A stretch of DNA of 64,000 nt from Caulobacter sp. BK020 (GCF_004342605.1 NZ_SLZL01000019.1:1-64000), one strand, 5' to 3'; positions 1 to 17,697 are shown, counted from the first letter of the stretch. The notes: generated by a model from the letters alone, not told the origin. Program-made: numbers and translations.

Positions 1-101
<101 letters not shown>

Positions 102-155
102 CTAGCTCCGGGACCCCAGAGGGGCCTCAAATTAATGGGAATTTCTGGGGTTAGC

Positions 156-2234
156 TTAGGCGTACTTCTTGATCACTTCGTCGGCGACGTGTTGCGGCAC
201 CGGCTCGTAGTGGTCGTACTGCATGGTGAACTGGGCGCGGCCCTGGGACATGCCGCGCAGGGTGTTCACGTAGCCGAACATGTTGGCCAGCGGCACGAAG
301 GCGTTCACCACCGTGGCGTTGCCGCGCATGTCCTGGCCCTGGATCATGCCACGACGACCGTTTAGGTCGCCGATGACCGAACCCAGATACTCTTCCGGGG
401 TCACGACCTCGACGGCCATGATCGGCTCGAGCAGCTTGGGGGCGCCCTTCTCGCGCAGTTCCTTGAAGGCGGCGCGGGCCGCGATTTCGAACGCCAGCAC
501 GCTGGAGTCGACGTCGTGGTACTTGCCGTCGGTCAGGGTCGCCTTGAAGTCGATCAGCGGGAAGCCGGCCAGCAGGCCGTTGTCCTTGACGGACTCCAGG
601 CCCTTCTGGACGCCGGGGATGTATTCCTTCGGCACCGCGCCGCCGACGATGGCGCTTTCGAACACGAAGCCCGAACCCGGCTCACCCGGTTCGAAGGTGA
701 TCATGACGCGGGCGAACTGGCCCGTACCGCCGGTCTGCTTCTTGTGGGTGTAGTCGATCTCGGCGCGCTTGCCGAGGGACTCGCGATAGGCCACCTGCGG
801 CGCGCCGATGTTGGCCTCGACCTTATAGGTGCGCTTGAGGATGTCGATCTTGATGTCCAGGTGCAGTTCGCCCATGCCCTTCAGGATCGTCTGGCCGCTT
901 TCGAAGTCGGTCGAGACGGTGAAGGACGGATCCTCGGCGGCCAGCTTGGCCAGGGCCACGCCCAGCTTTTCCTGGTCGGCCTTGGACTTGGGCTCGACGG
1001 CGATCTCGATGACCGGGGCCGGGAACTCCATGCGCTCCAGGATCACCGGCGACTTCAGCGGATCGCACAGGGTGTCGCCGGTGCGGGTTTCCTTGAGGCC
1101 GGCCAGGGCGACGATGTCGCCGGCATAGGCTTCCTTGATGTCTTCGCGGTTGTTGGAGTGCATCAGCAGCATGCGGCCGACCCGCTCGCGCTTGTCGCGC
1201 GTCGAGTTCAGCAGGCTCATGCCGGTTTCCAGCTTGCCCGAATAGATGCGGCAGAAGGTCAGCGAACCGACGAAGGGGTCGTCCATGATCTTGAACGCCA
1301 GGACCGACAGGGGCTCGTCGTCCGAGGCCTTGCGCTCGACTTCGGCTTCGGTCTTGAAGTCGATGCCCTTGGTCGGCGGGATGTCGATCGGCGACGGCAG
1401 GTAGTCGACGACGGCGTCGAGCAGGGGCTGGACGCCCTTGTTCTTGAAGGCCGAGCCGCAGAGGATCGGATAGAAGGCGCCGGTCAGCACGGCCTTGCGG
1501 ATGCACTTCTTGATGGTTTCCTCGGTCGGCTCTTCGCCGCCCAGATAGGCTTCCATCGCGTCGTCATCCAGCTCGACGGCGTTCTCGACCAGGTAGGCGC
1601 GCGCGGCGACGGCCTTGTCCATCAGGTCGGCGGGGATCTCTTCGTCGCGATAGGACGCGCCCAGGCCGTCGTTGTCCCAGATCACGGCCTTCATGCGGAC
1701 CAGGTCGACCAGGCCGCTCAGCGAGGATTCCGAGCCGATCGGGAATTGGATCGGAACGGCCTTGGCGCCCAGGCGGTCGCGGATCGACTCGACCGACTTG
1801 TCGAAGTCGGCGCCGATCTTGTCCATCTTGTTGACGAACACGATCCGCGGAACCTTGTACTTGTCGGCCTGGCGCCAGACGGTTTCGGTCTGCGGCTCGA
1901 CACCGGCGTTGCCGTCCAACACCGTCACGGCGCCGTCGAGGACGCGGAGCGAGCGCTCGACCTCGATCGTGAAGTCGACGTGTCCGGGGGTGTCGATGAT
2001 GTTGAGGCGCTTTTCTTTCCAGAAAGCGGTCGTCGCGGCCGACGTGATGGTGATGCCGCGCTCTTGCTCCTGGTCCATCCAGTCCATGGTGGCGGCGCCG
2101 TCGTGGACTTCGCCGATCTTGTGCGACTTACCCGTGTAGTACAGGATCCGCTCGGTCGTCGTCGTCTTTCCGGCGTCGATGTGCGCCATGATGCCGAAGT
2201 TACGGTAGTCTTCGATTTTATGCTGGCGGGCCAT
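156..2234 (-). CDS. fusA: Elongation factor G
   Basis: A 692-residue translational GTPase that drives tRNA-mRNA translocation and ribosome recycling. The G1 motif AHIDAGKT is near residue 17, followed by DTPGHVD and NKMD, then the EF-G domain II-V architecture with the C-terminal [18 protein letters not shown] region. I chose the ATG at 2234 ([12 protein letters not shown]), the conserved EF-G N terminus; an upstream in-frame ATG would add 16 residues with no family resemblance. It is third in the rpsL-rpsG-fusA-tuf operon. A strong 14-bp hairpin separates it from rpsG. Length is normal for the family and nothing looks broken. Confidence 0.98.
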   Translation of the reverse strand: MARQHKIEDYRNFGIMAHIDAGKTTTTERILYYTGKSHKIGEVHDGAATMDWMDQEQERGITITSAATTAFWKEKRLNIIDTPGHVDFTIEVERSLRVLDGAVTVLDGNAGVEPQTETVWRQADKYKVPRIVFVNKMDKIGADFDKSVESIRDRLGAKAVPIQFPIGSESSLSGLVDLVRMKAVIWDNDGLGASYRDEEIPADLMDKAVAARAYLVENAVELDDDAMEAYLGGEEPTEETIKKCIRKAVLTGAFYPILCGSAFKNKGVQPLLDAVVDYLPSPIDIPPTKGIDFKTEAEVERKASDDEPLSVLAFKIMDDPFVGSLTFCRIYSGKLETGMSLLNSTRDKRERVGRMLLMHSNNREDIKEAYAGDIVALAGLKETRTGDTLCDPLKSPVILERMEFPAPVIEIAVEPKSKADQEKLGVALAKLAAEDPSFTVSTDFESGQTILKGMGELHLDIKIDILKRTYKVEANIGAPQVAYRESLGKRAEIDYTHKKQTGGTGQFARVMITFEPGEPGSGFVFESAIVGGAVPKEYIPGVQKGLESVKDNGLLAGFPLIDFKATLTDGKYHDVDSSVLAFEIAARAAFKELREKGAPKLLEPIMAVEVVTPEEYLGSVIGDLNGRRGMIQGQDMRGNATVVNAFVPLANMFGYVNTLRGMSQGRAQFTMQYDHYEPVPQHVADEVIKKYA

Positions 2235-2292
2235 GGATCTAGCTCTGCGTGACAGCCCGACCCCAAGCTGGGGCAGGGACATTTAAACGTGC

Positions 2293-2325
2293 GGCGCGGG
2301 CGGTTTATCTCAAACCGCCCGCGCC
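2293..2325 (-). other. Intercistronic hairpin between rpsG and fusA
   Basis: A perfect 14-bp inverted repeat (2293-2306 with 2312-2325) with a 5-nt loop lies in the 114-nt gap between rpsG and fusA. No U-run follows on the minus strand, so it is more likely an RNA-processing or partial attenuation element than a full terminator. A second short repeat (2336-2343 with 2348-2355) covers the rpsG stop codon. Confidence 0.5.
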
Positions 2326-2348
2326 TGAAAGAGTGCTGGTAAGAAAGC

Positions 2349-2822
2349 TTACCAGCGGTAGTGCGAGAACGCCCGGTTGGCTTCGGCCATCTTGTGGGTG
2401 TCTTCGCGCTTCTTCACCGCGGTGCCGCGGTTGTTGGAGGCGTCGAGCAGCTCACCGGCCAGCTTTTCGGTCATGGTGTTTTCGCCACGCTTGCGGGCGG
2501 CGGTCACCAGCCAGCGGATGGCCAGGGCGCGACGACGGTCCGGACGGACTTCCACCGGCACCTGATAGGTGGCGCCGCCGACGCGGCGCGACCGGACTTC
2601 GATCGCCGGGGCGACGTTGTCCAGGGCGGAGTGGAAGGTCTCAAGCGGACCTTGGTCCTTGCGCTTGGATTCCAGGATGTCGAAAGCACCGTAGATGATG
2701 TTTTCGGCGACGGCTTTTTTGCCTTCATACATCACGTAGTTCATGAACTTCGTGACGATCAGATCTCCGAACTTGGGATCCGGCAGGACTTGGCGTTTCT
2801 CGGCGCGACGGCGGCGGGACAT
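2349..2822 (-). CDS. rpsG: 30S ribosomal protein S7
   Basis: A 157-residue primary 16S rRNA-binding protein that nucleates assembly of the 30S head. It starts [20 protein letters not shown] and contains the conserved stretch [13 protein letters not shown] and ends AFSHYRW, all typical of bacterial S7. It begins 12 nt after the rpsL stop, so the two are co-transcribed. In enterobacteria S7 represses its own operon by binding the rpsL-rpsG junction; the 12-nt junction here leaves little room for such a site. Confidence 0.98.
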   Translation of the reverse strand: MSRRRRAEKRQVLPDPKFGDLIVTKFMNYVMYEGKKAVAENIIYGAFDILESKRKDQGPLETFHSALDNVAPAIEVRSRRVGGATYQVPVEVRPDRRRALAIRWLVTAARKRGENTMTEKLAGELLDASNNRGTAVKKREDTHKMAEANRAFSHYRW

Positions 2823-2834
2823 ACTTCTTCTTCC

Positions 2835-3206
2835 TTACTTCGGACGCTTGGCGCCGTAGAGCGAACGACGCTGCTTACGATCCTTGACACCTTGGGTGTC
2901 GAGGACGCCGCGCAGGATGTGATAGCGGACGCCGGGCAAGTCCTTGACGCGGCCGCCGCGGATGAGCACCACCGAGTGCTCCTGCAGGTTGTGGCCTTCG
3001 CCCGGGATGTAGCAAACGGCTTCGATGCCGGTGGTCAGACGGACCTTGGCGACCTTACGCAGAGCCGAGTTCGGCTTCTTCGGGGTCGTCGTGTAGACGC
3101 GCGTGCAGACGCCGCGACGTTGGGGGCAGCCCTTCAGGGCGGGCACCTTGTTCCGGACCGGCTTAGGCTGGCGCGGTTTGCGGATGAGCTGGTTGACGGT
3201 AGGCAT
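2835..3206 (-). CDS. rpsL: 30S ribosomal protein S12
   Basis: A 123-residue decoding-centre protein; mutations in the family give streptomycin resistance. It reads [20 protein letters not shown] at the start, then the conserved [18 protein letters not shown] and [10 protein letters not shown]. The ATG at 3206 is the conserved S12 start; the frame stays open upstream to 3380, but those residues match nothing in the family. The codons at the two classical streptomycin sites read as lysine (TPKKPNS and GRVKDLPG), the usual sensitive form. First gene of the str operon, behind a leader of about 200 nt. Confidence 0.98.
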   Translation of the reverse strand: MPTVNQLIRKPRQPKPVRNKVPALKGCPQRRGVCTRVYTTTPKKPNSALRKVAKVRLTTGIEAVCYIPGEGHNLQEHSVVLIRGGRVKDLPGVRYHILRGVLDTQGVKDRKQRRSLYGAKRPK

Positions 3207-3415
3207 TAAGTCTCTGCTCTGATGGAAGCGTGTGCCTTTCGGCCGAGGCGCTTCAGGGTCCTTGTCGTTTTTATTCCGGCTTGTCTCGGCCTCGGATGAG
3301 GACCTGATAAACACGAAACTCGCCGGGACGCGGAGAGCGTTCCGGCGGGCTGGTCCGTCGGGTAAGGGACGGGCGCTCATCAGGACGGACAGGGTCCGCC
3401 TCGAAAAGAGCGCGG

Positions 3416-3444
3416 AAACTACTCGCGAACGCCTCCGACGTCAA
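3416..3444 (-). promoter_or_regulatory. Predicted str operon promoter (upstream of rpsL)
   Basis: On the minus strand TTGACG (3439-3444) and TAGTTT (3416-3421) are separated by exactly 17 bp. TTGACG matches the Caulobacter housekeeping -35 consensus fully. This predicts transcription from about 3409 and a 5' leader near 200 nt before rpsL. The rest of the 3207-3613 gap holds no gene that I can support. Confidence 0.6.
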
Positions 3445-3613
3445 TGCCGAGTCAAATCGCGGGTTTGCGTCGGTTAATGACCTGCTAACGGCCCCGCTTT
3501 CTCGCCCCCCGAACCCTACTGGCGCAGGCGGTTGGTCATCCCATCTAACGTTCAGCCGCCATGGTTTCGCCACTCGCGGTGGCAAGCCTCGCCGCTCCCT
3601 GTTCCTGTCGAGC

Positions 3614-4402
3614 TTGTTCTTGCCCTCATCGACGGCGCGCAAAACCCGGTTGAGAAACGGCGCCGTCCTCTGCGGGTCGCTGGTGCTGCACGCCGTGATC
3701 CTGGCCGTCCTGGGCTGGCCCGTGGCGGCGCGCTTCCAGGATCGGTCGGACGACGAGGACGCCATCAGCGTCACCCTGGACCGCGAGCGCCTCCCCCGCC
3801 GGCCGACGCCGGAGATCGCGGCCAGCCCCGATCGCGCCGCGGCGGCCTCGCCGGTCCAGCCGCGCGCGCCGCGCCGGGTCGCGCCGTCCTGGATCCAGCC
3901 GCTGGGCGTCGCCCCCGTTCCTGGTCCGCCCGCGCCGGCCAACCGCGCCACGGGCCTGCATCCCGCGCCCCTGCCCGAAGGCCCGCGCGGCGATCTGCGC
4001 ACCGCCCTGCGCGGCAGCAGCGCCGGCTGCGCCAACGCCGAGGCCGTCGGCCTCAACCGGCGTGAGCAGGAGCATTGCGACGAGGCGTTCGGGGCCAGGG
4101 CCCGCAACGCGCCGGTCTATGACGCGCCGATGGACGCGGCCAAGCGGCGGGGCTTCGACGCCCAGGCGATCCGGCAGCAGGCCGACCGCGCCTATCGCGA
4201 CGCCCCCATGGGCGTGGGGGTGGATCACCGCAATCGTGACGATCCGGGCAAGGGCAAGGACATCCCCTGGGTGCTGGGCGCCGAGCAGGACGGGCTGGGC
4301 CGGTCGCTGTCGGCCGATCAGCGGGCCGTCAAGCGGCTGGACGATGCGCGGAAGGCCGACGAGCGTCGGAAGAAGGCCGAGCGCCAGAACGACCAGCGCT
4401 AG
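3614..4402 (+). CDS. TonB-like N-terminally anchored protein of unknown function
   Basis: A 262-residue protein with a short cytoplasmic start, one membrane segment around residues 14-38 ([19 protein letters not shown]) and a long Pro/Arg/Ala-rich periplasmic part. The SLVLHAVIL pattern and proline-rich stalk recall TonB/TolA-type proteins, but I see no clear TonB C-terminal domain. A short region with two cysteines ([11 protein letters not shown]...EHCDEAFG) is the most conserved-looking part; similar Cys-pair segments occur in alphaproteobacterial TonB-like proteins. The C terminus is Lys/Arg/Glu-rich. The start is a TTG with no obvious ribosome-binding site and is uncertain. Its last 74 nt overlap the end of the converging chemoreceptor gene. 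Confidence 0.7.
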   Translation: MFLPSSTARKTRLRNGAVLCGSLVLHAVILAVLGWPVAARFQDRSDDEDAISVTLDRERLPRRPTPEIAASPDRAAAASPVQPRAPRRVAPSWIQPLGVAPVPGPPAPANRATGLHPAPLPEGPRGDLRTALRGSSAGCANAEAVGLNRREQEHCDEAFGARARNAPVYDAPMDAAKRRGFDAQAIRQQADRAYRDAPMGVGVDHRNRDDPGKGKDIPWVLGAEQDGLGRSLSADQRAVKRLDDARKADERRKKAERQNDQR

Positions 4403-6170
4403 CCGCCCCCACCCTGAAATGGCTGATCAGGCCGGCCAGGCCCTCGACTTCGCGCACCAGGGTCAGGCTGTCGGCGGCCGAGCGGTTGACCATGGCGGCG
4501 TTCTTCTGGGTGGCCTGGTCCATGTGGCTGACGGCGGTGTTGACCTCCGACAGGCCCGAGGCCTGCTCGGCGGCCGAGGCGGCGATCTGGCCGATGACGC
4601 CGTCGATGGCGCCGACCTGGCCGGCGATCTTCTGCAGGGCCTCGCCGGTGCGGCCGACCAGCACGACGCCGGCCTCGACCTGGCGGGCCGAGTCGGCGAT
4701 GTGGATCTTGATCTCCTTGGCGGCGTCGGCCGAGCGCTGGGCCAGGGCCCGGACTTCCTGGGCGACGACGGCGAAGCCGCGGCCGGCGTCGCCAGCGCGG
4801 GCGGCTTCCACGCCGGCGTTCAGGGCCAGCAGATTGGTCTGGAACGCAATCTCGTCGATCACCCCGATGATCTGGGCCACCTGGTGCGAGGAGGCCTCGA
4901 TGCCGCCGATCGCCTGGATGGTCTCGTCGACGACGGCGCGCGAGCGGCCGGCCTCGGCCTGGGCCTGGCTGACGGCTTCGCGGGCCCCGCGGGCCCCGTC
5001 GGCGGCCACGCGGACGGCGTTGGTGATCTCGGTCAGGGCCGCGGCGGCTTCTTCCAGGCTGGCGGCCTGCTGCTCGCTGCGGGCCGACAGGTCGCCGGCC
5101 GCCCCGGCGATGCCGTTGGCCCCCGCCGTCAGGCCGCCCACGGCGGAAATCACCGCGCCCATCGCCTGCTCCAGGCGCTCGACGGCCTGGTTGAAGTCGG
5201 CGCGGAGGCGCTCGTAGTCGGGGGCGAAGGCCTCGGTCAGGCGGACGGTCAGGTCGCCGGCCGACAGCCGGTCCAGGCCGTGGGCCAGGCGCGACACGAC
5301 CAGGGCCTGTTGCTCGGCCTGCTGGCTGTCGCGATCGGCCGACAGGCGGCGCTCAGCCTCGGCGGCCTGGCGATGCGCCTCGGCCTGGGCCTCGATGCGG
5401 CCCTTCTCGCGGGCCTCGTCGCGGAAGGCGTGGACCGCGTCGGCCATCAGGCCGATGTCGTCGCGCCGACCGGCGAACGGCAGGGCCACCGACAGGTCGC
5501 CGCCCATCACCCGCTTCATAGCGTCGCGCAGGTCGCGCAGCGGCGACAGCTGGCGGCGGACCACGATCACGGAAGCGGCGACGCCCAGTCCGGCCAGCAC
5601 GGCGCCGGCCACGGCCAGCCAGATCAGCTGGCGATAGACGGGCTGGAAGTAGTCGGCCTTGGCCACGCCGACATAGAGGATGCCGATCACCTGGCCGGAG
5701 GCGTCCTTGATCGGGTCGTAGGCGGCGAAATAGGGCTTGCCCAGCACCTTGGCCTCGCCGCGATAGGACTCGCCCCGGCCCAGCACCGCGTCATAGACGG
5801 GCCCCTTGGCCAGGGTGGTGCCCGGGCCGCGGCTGCCGTCCGGCTTCTGGACGTTGGTGGCGACGCGGGTGTCGCCGAGGAAGATGGTCATGGTGCCGCC
5901 GACTAGGTCCTTGACGTGGTCGACCGTGGCGATGTCGCCGTTCAGCACCTTGCCACCCACCGTCAGCTTGTCGCCGTCGCGCGCGAAGACCGCGCCGTGG
6001 CCGCCGACCGCGTCCCAAGCCACGCGCATGCTGGCCTCCTGCTGGGCGACCGCCTGCGACTTGGCGAAGTCCAGCGAGTTCTTGCCGACCATGGCCAGCA
6101 GGGCCAGCAACAGGGTCATGAAGGCCGCGACAACGGTCAGGGTGACCTTGGTGGAGATGTCCGAACGCAT
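4329..6170 (-). CDS. Methyl-accepting chemotaxis protein with single Cache domain
   Basis: A 613-residue chemoreceptor. Order: membrane helix 1 (about 8-28), periplasmic single Cache domain (about 30-185, with [20 protein letters not shown]), membrane helix 2 (about 190-215), a HAMP domain, a linker with a second HAMP-like segment ([15 protein letters not shown]), then the cytoplasmic signalling hairpin (about 437-477, [20 protein letters not shown]) that docks CheA/CheW. No C-terminal CheR-tethering pentapeptide is visible. I chose ATG 6170 (MRSDISTKV), which places the membrane helix correctly. The last 24 or so residues are low-complexity Arg/Ser/Ala and come from the 74-nt overlap with the opposite gene. 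The 6171-6296 gap shows no other gene. Confidence 0.93.
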   Translation of the reverse strand: MRSDISTKVTLTVVAAFMTLLLALLAMVGKNSLDFAKSQAVAQQEASMRVAWDAVGGHGAVFARDGDKLTVGGKVLNGDIATVDHVKDLVGGTMTIFLGDTRVATNVQKPDGSRGPGTTLAKGPVYDAVLGRGESYRGEAKVLGKPYFAAYDPIKDASGQVIGILYVGVAKADYFQPVYRQLIWLAVAGAVLAGLGVAASVIVVRRQLSPLRDLRDAMKRVMGGDLSVALPFAGRRDDIGLMADAVHAFRDEAREKGRIEAQAEAHRQAAEAERRLSADRDSQQAEQQALVVSRLAHGLDRLSAGDLTVRLTEAFAPDYERLRADFNQAVERLEQAMGAVISAVGGLTAGANGIAGAAGDLSARSEQQAASLEEAAAALTEITNAVRVAADGARGAREAVSQAQAEAGRSRAVVDETIQAIGGIEASSHQVAQIIGVIDEIAFQTNLLALNAGVEAARAGDAGRGFAVVAQEVRALAQRSADAAKEIKIHIADSARQVEAGVVLVGRTGEALQKIAGQVGAIDGVIGQIAASAAEQASGLSEVNTAVSHMDQATQKNAAMVNRSAADSLTLVREVEGLAGLISHFRVGAASAGRSGARPSSDARRPSAHRPAA

Positions 6171-6296
6171 GGGGCGCCAATGTCTGGGAGAAACCTGATG
6201 CCTGTTTGCACCGCAACGTCTCAAGCAAGGCTTAACCTTGCGAGCGATTGATCCCCCAGGCGAAACCGCGACCTTGCGCCGCACCCGGTAACCGGC

Positions 6297-7226
6297 TCAG
6301 GCCGCAGCCGCCGACGCGTTCCACGCCGCCGTGGCCAGCGTCACCGGCGAATAGTCGCCGAACGTCCAGCGCAACGGCAGGGCGGCGGGGCGGCGCCAGG
6401 CGCGCTCGACCGTGAGCCGCCACTGGCGCTGGACGCCTTCGGGCCAGCCGCCGGCCGGCGCCTCCCAGTCGATCTCGGCCCTGCCCTGCAGGTGCAGCAG
6501 GTCGCCGGTGGCGAAATCGACGAACAGCAGGGCCGCGCGCGGGTCGAGCACCAGGTTGCCCAGGGTGTTGAAGAACCGGTTGCCCCGGAAATCCGGCACG
6601 GTCAGCACCTCGCCGTCGACCTTCACGAACCCCGGCAGGCCGCCGCGATGCGAGATGTCGACGCCGCCATTGGCGTTGTCGCCCCCAGCATGGCTGGCCA
6701 CGAACATCGTGTCGGCGCGGGCGATCTGGGCCGCGGCCTGCGGCGTCGGGAAGGCGATCGCCTCAGCCGGCCGGGTCGCGGCCGGCCCGGCCTGCACCGC
6801 GCGGGTCTGGATGTATTGCGGACAGTTGCCGAAGCTCTGCAGCACCTGCAGCGTCAGGCCGCCCTCGCCCGCCGCCGTGATCCGGCCGTTGGCGCGGTTG
6901 CGGCGGCGGGTGGCGAAGTCCAGGCCCAGGGCGCCGAACGGCCGACCCGCGGCGAACAGCTCGGCGCCGGGTTCCCCCGCCCGCGGCAAGGCCGCGATGG
7001 TCAGGGTGGTGGGGTTCGGACTCTGGACGAAGCCCGGCTGGCCGGTCAGCACCGTGGCCACGGGCCAGCCGTCGTCGCCAACGGTGGCGATGAACAGGTA
7101 GGGCAGCAGGGCGAAGAAGTCGCGGTGCTGGTCGGGCATGAACGGCCGGATGCCCCCCGCCCAGGGCGTCCCGACGCCCGCCAGGGCCTGGGCGACCAGT
7201 TCGCCGGCATGGAAAGGGCCCTCCAT
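6297..7226 (-). CDS. Pyridoxamine 5'-phosphate oxidase-like flavin-binding protein
   Basis: A 309-residue protein of the split-barrel flavin-binding superfamily, of the larger type with two PPOX-like halves. Recognisable stretches include FIATVGDDGWPVATVLTGQP near residue 43 and, in the second half, a segment with FRGNRFFNTLGNLVLDPRAA followed by LLFVDFATGD, typical FMN-site strands. Members often act on small redox or xenobiotic compounds; the substrate here cannot be read from sequence. The ATG at 7226 follows the GST stop codon with one base between them (TGA-G-ATG), indicating translational coupling with the upstream GST, so the two probably serve one detoxification function under the divergent LysR regulator. 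Confidence 0.82.
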   Translation of the reverse strand: MEGPFHAGELVAQALAGVGTPWAGGIRPFMPDQHRDFFALLPYLFIATVGDDGWPVATVLTGQPGFVQSPNPTTLTIAALPRAGEPGAELFAAGRPFGALGLDFATRRRNRANGRITAAGEGGLTLQVLQSFGNCPQYIQTRAVQAGPAATRPAEAIAFPTPQAAAQIARADTMFVASHAGGDNANGGVDISHRGGLPGFVKVDGEVLTVPDFRGNRFFNTLGNLVLDPRAALLFVDFATGDLLHLQGRAEIDWEAPAGGWPEGVQRQWRLTVERAWRRPAALPLRWTFGDYSPVTLATAAWNASAAAA

Positions 7227-7227
7227 C

Positions 7228-7842
7228 TCAGGCCGCCGCGAAGTCGGGCATGGGCTTGAACCACGGCTGGGCCTCGACCCGCGCCAGCCAGGCGCGCACG
7301 GCCGGATAGGGCTCAAGGTCGACGCCGCCGTCCGGGGCGTGGGCGACGTAGGAATAGCAGGCCAGGTCGGCGATCGTGACGTGGTCGGCGGCCAGGAATG
7401 CGCGGTCCGCCAGGTGGCCGTCCATGAAGGCCAGGACACGGGCGGCGATGCGGGCGGCGCGGACGGGATCGTCGGGGAAGTCGAACAGGGCGATCATCCG
7501 GGCGATGGCCGGCCCGTGCATCACCTCGCCGGCGGCGATCGACAGCCAGCGCTGGACGCGGGCGGCGGCGACGGGCTCCTGCGGCAGCCACCCGCTGTCG
7601 GCCGCATAACGGCGGGCCAGATAGACCAGGATGGCGTTGCTGTCGGCCAGGACCAGGTCGCCATCCCGCAGCACCGGGATCTGGCCCAGCGGGTTGAGGG
7701 CCAGGAAGGCGGGCGAGGCGCGGACGTCCTTGGGCGCGAGGACGAAGCGGTAGGCCAGGCCCAGGGCGTTCATCATCAGGCCGACCCGGTGGGTGTGGCC
7801 CGACAGCGGCGTGCCGTGCAGGACGATGGCGGTGTCGGACAT
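7228..7842 (-). CDS. Glutathione S-transferase family protein
   Basis: A 204-residue cytosolic GST. The thioredoxin-like N-terminal domain (about 1-80) shows LHGTPLSGHTHRVGL with a candidate catalytic Ser, the cis-Pro strand GQIPVLRDGD and the glutathione-binding DSNAI near residue 66. The all-helical C-terminal domain contains VTIADLACYSY, the N-capping box region. A good ribosome-binding site (AAGGGAG) precedes the ATG at 7842. The gene is divergent from a LysR regulator with 91 bp between them and is followed by a coupled flavin-binding protein. Substrate unknown. Confidence 0.92.
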   Translation of the reverse strand: MSDTAIVLHGTPLSGHTHRVGLMMNALGLAYRFVLAPKDVRASPAFLALNPLGQIPVLRDGDLVLADSNAILVYLARRYAADSGWLPQEPVAAARVQRWLSIAAGEVMHGPAIARMIALFDFPDDPVRAARIAARVLAFMDGHLADRAFLAADHVTIADLACYSYVAHAPDGGVDLEPYPAVRAWLARVEAQPWFKPMPDFAAA

Positions 7843-7870
7843 GACGCTCTCCCTTGGTGCGGGACGCATA

Positions 7871-7926
7871 TTCGCCATTGCCTTAGGCGAAATGAATTGG
7901 GCAAATTCGCAAGACATAATTGCGAA
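7871..7926. promoter_or_regulatory. Duplicated LysR-type operator TTCGC-N11-GCGAA
   Basis: Two inverted repeats with identical half-sites and spacing lie in the 91-bp GST/LysR intergenic region: TTCGC (7871-7875) with GCGAA (7887-7891), and TTCGC (7906-7910) with GCGAA (7922-7926). Both have an 11-nt spacer and their centres are 35 bp apart. LysR proteins typically bind a T-N11-A dyad at a high-affinity site plus a second activation site, which is the layout seen here. The second site lies just before the lysR start codon, which fits autoregulation. Confidence 0.72.
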
Positions 7927-7933
7927 TGACGGA

Positions 7934-8833
7934 ATGGACAGGCTCGACGAACTGGCCCTGCTGGTGGCGGTGATGGACAGCGGGTCGCTGGCCGCCGCCG
8001 GGCGCAGGCTACGGCGCTCGCCCGCCGCCATGACCCGGACCCTGGCGGCGCTGGAGGAGCGGATCGGCGCGCGGCTGATCGAGCGCACCACCCGCCGCCT
8101 GGCCCCGACCGAGGCCGGGCGCGACCTGGCCGAGCGGGCCCGGCGGCTGCTGGCCGACTACGACGCCGCCCTCCAGTCCCCCGCCGCCGACGCGGTGCGC
8201 GGCACGCTGCGGATCACCGGCCCGACCGTGTTCGGCGGCCGCCACCTGACCCCGATCGTGGCCGACTTCCTGGCCGAGCACCCGGGCGTTCAGGCTGATC
8301 TGACCCTGCACGACCGTAACCTGGACCTGATCGAGGGCGAGCTGCACGTGGCGTTGCGGATCGGGCCGCTGGCCGATTCCAGCCTGGTGGTCCGCAAGCT
8401 GGGCCAGGTGCGGCGCCTGGTGGTGGCCGCGCCCGACTACCTGGCGCGGCGTGGGACGCCGCTGGAGCCCGCCGATCTGGCCGACCACGAGACGATTCTG
8501 ACCACCGTGGTCTCGGCCTCGCCGGAGTGGCGGTTCGAACACCGGGGCAAGGCGCGGGCCGTGCGGCTGCAGCCCCGGCTGCGGGTCAACAATGTCGAGG
8601 CGGCCCTGGCGGCGATGATCGCGGGGCGCGGCGTGGGTCGCGCCCTGTCCTACCAGGTGGCGCAGGATCTGGCGGCCGGGCGGCTGGTGCGCCTGCTCCC
8701 CGACTTCGAGCCCCCGCCCCTGCCCGTGCAGCTGGTCACGGTGGGCGGCCGGTTCATGCCGCCGCTGGCGCGGGCGTTCCTGGACTTCGCGGGACCGCGA
8801 CTGGAGCGGCTGGCGGTGTTGGGAGAGGACTGA
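7934..8833 (+). CDS. LysR family transcriptional regulator
   Basis: A 299-residue regulator. The N-terminal winged helix-turn-helix covers residues 1-60 (MDRLDELALLVAVMDSGSLA, then SPAAMTRTLAALEERIGARL), followed by the linker helix and a periplasmic-binding-like effector domain from about residue 90 (GTLRITGPTVFGGRHLTPIV). I chose ATG 7934, the standard LysR start; the frame is open further upstream but would run through the operator. It is divergent from the GST/flavin-binding pair, the probable target, and the effector is unknown. Confidence 0.92.
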   Translation: MDRLDELALLVAVMDSGSLAAAGRRLRRSPAAMTRTLAALEERIGARLIERTTRRLAPTEAGRDLAERARRLLADYDAALQSPAADAVRGTLRITGPTVFGGRHLTPIVADFLAEHPGVQADLTLHDRNLDLIEGELHVALRIGPLADSSLVVRKLGQVRRLVVAAPDYLARRGTPLEPADLADHETILTTVVSASPEWRFEHRGKARAVRLQPRLRVNNVEAALAAMIAGRGVGRALSYQVAQDLAAGRLVRLLPDFEPPPLPVQLVTVGGRFMPPLARAFLDFAGPRLERLAVLGED

Positions 8834-8844
8834 GCACGACGGAG

Positions 8845-8908
8845 GGGACACACACTCGCTGAACGCACCAGAAAGGCCGGCAAAGGCTCCGTCGCGAGTG
8901 TGCGTCCC
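8845..8908. repeat. Long-stem inverted repeat behind the LysR gene
   Basis: Arms of 15 nt (8845-8859 and 8894-8908) pair with one mismatch across a 34-nt loop. The arm begins GGGACACACACTCGC, related to the GGGGACACGCC hairpins at 60537-60635, so it looks like a diverged member of the same family. It could also end transcription of the LysR gene, whose stop codon is 12 nt away, but no T-run follows. Confidence 0.6.
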
Positions 8909-8910
8909 AG

Positions 8911-8948
8911 GTCAAAACAAAACGGCCCGGGATCGCTCCCGGGCCGTT
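8911..8948 (-). terminator. Rho-independent terminator of rpoBC
   Basis: A perfect 12-bp G+C-rich stem (8921-8932 with 8937-8948). In the minus-strand RNA the loop is the GNRA tetraloop GCGA, and TTGTTTTGAC follows as the U-rich tail. It lies 22 nt past the rpoC stop codon. Confidence 0.88.
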
Positions 8949-8970
8949 CCGTTTCGGTCTCGAAGGAAGC

Positions 8971-13155
<4,185 letters not shown>

Positions 13156-13216
13156 CTTGGTTCCTTCTGCGGGGCTTACCCGCGAAAATTCAAAGTGGAG
13201 CGTGGCTGAGCGAAGG

Positions 13217-13245
13217 CCCCTCCCCCGCCGTCAGGCGGGAGAGGG
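13217..13245. repeat. Palindromic element in the rpoB-rpoC gap
   Basis: A pyrimidine/purine-rich imperfect inverted repeat (13217-13229 with 13234-13245, 4-nt spacer) sits in the 99-nt gap between rpoB and rpoC. Its core resembles the CTCCC...GGGAG hairpins found between many genes in this window. No U-run follows, so read-through into rpoC is expected; it may mark a processing site. Confidence 0.5.
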
Positions 13246-13254
13246 AGATCCGGA

Positions 13255-17337
<4,083 letters not shown>

Positions 17338-17573
17338 GTTTTTTCCCTGGGCGCGGACGGACTCCGCGCGTGAATTCGAATGACCTAGCGTCCACCCTCG
17401 CCGCTCTCCCTCAGGGAGAACTGCGGACGCTGGAATTCCCCTGTCAGGACAACCGGGACCGGAAGCCTGACGGGCGCCCCTTCGCGCTGGTCGGAGGGCG
17501 GCTGACCGCGCCTCGGGGCGTAACATGTGGACACGCGCGTGCGCGTTCCACCGAATGTCTTCGTGAACGGGCG

Positions 17574-17602
17574 GATATAGGACAACCCGCCGGGGTTGGA
17601 AA
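17574..17602 (-). promoter_or_regulatory. Predicted rpoBC promoter
   Basis: On the minus strand TTTCCA (17597-17602) and a CTATATC block (17574-17580) fit a -35/-10 pair. CTATATC matches the core of the Caulobacter housekeeping -10 element GCTANAWC. The -35 is weak. Transcription from here would give a leader of about 230 nt before rpoB. Confidence 0.45.
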
Positions 17603-17608
17603 GGGGGT

Positions 17609-17617
17609 TTATCCACA
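17609..17617 (+). promoter_or_regulatory. Consensus DnaA box upstream of rpoB
   Basis: TTATCCACA is a perfect match to the canonical 9-mer bound by the replication initiator DnaA. It lies 6 nt upstream of the predicted rpoBC -35 element. DnaA also acts as a transcription factor in Caulobacter, so the position is suggestive, but a single box without a cluster is not an origin. Confidence 0.5.
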
Positions 17618-17650
17618 AAAGAATGCGGACGCCGGAGGAACCGCCGCGCT

Positions 17651-17692
17651 CAAATAATATCCACTCATCCCGACGCAAGTCGGGATGAGTGG
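17651..17692 (-). terminator. Terminator of the GH31 gene
   Basis: A perfect 14-bp stem (17661-17674 with 17679-17692, 4-nt loop) starts 5 nt after the GH31 stop codon, and ATATTATTTG follows on the minus strand. The arms begin CCACTCATCCCG, so it is also a short relative of the CTCATCCCGG repeat family at 23489 and 33145. Confidence 0.78.
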
Positions 17693-17697
17693 AGCCG

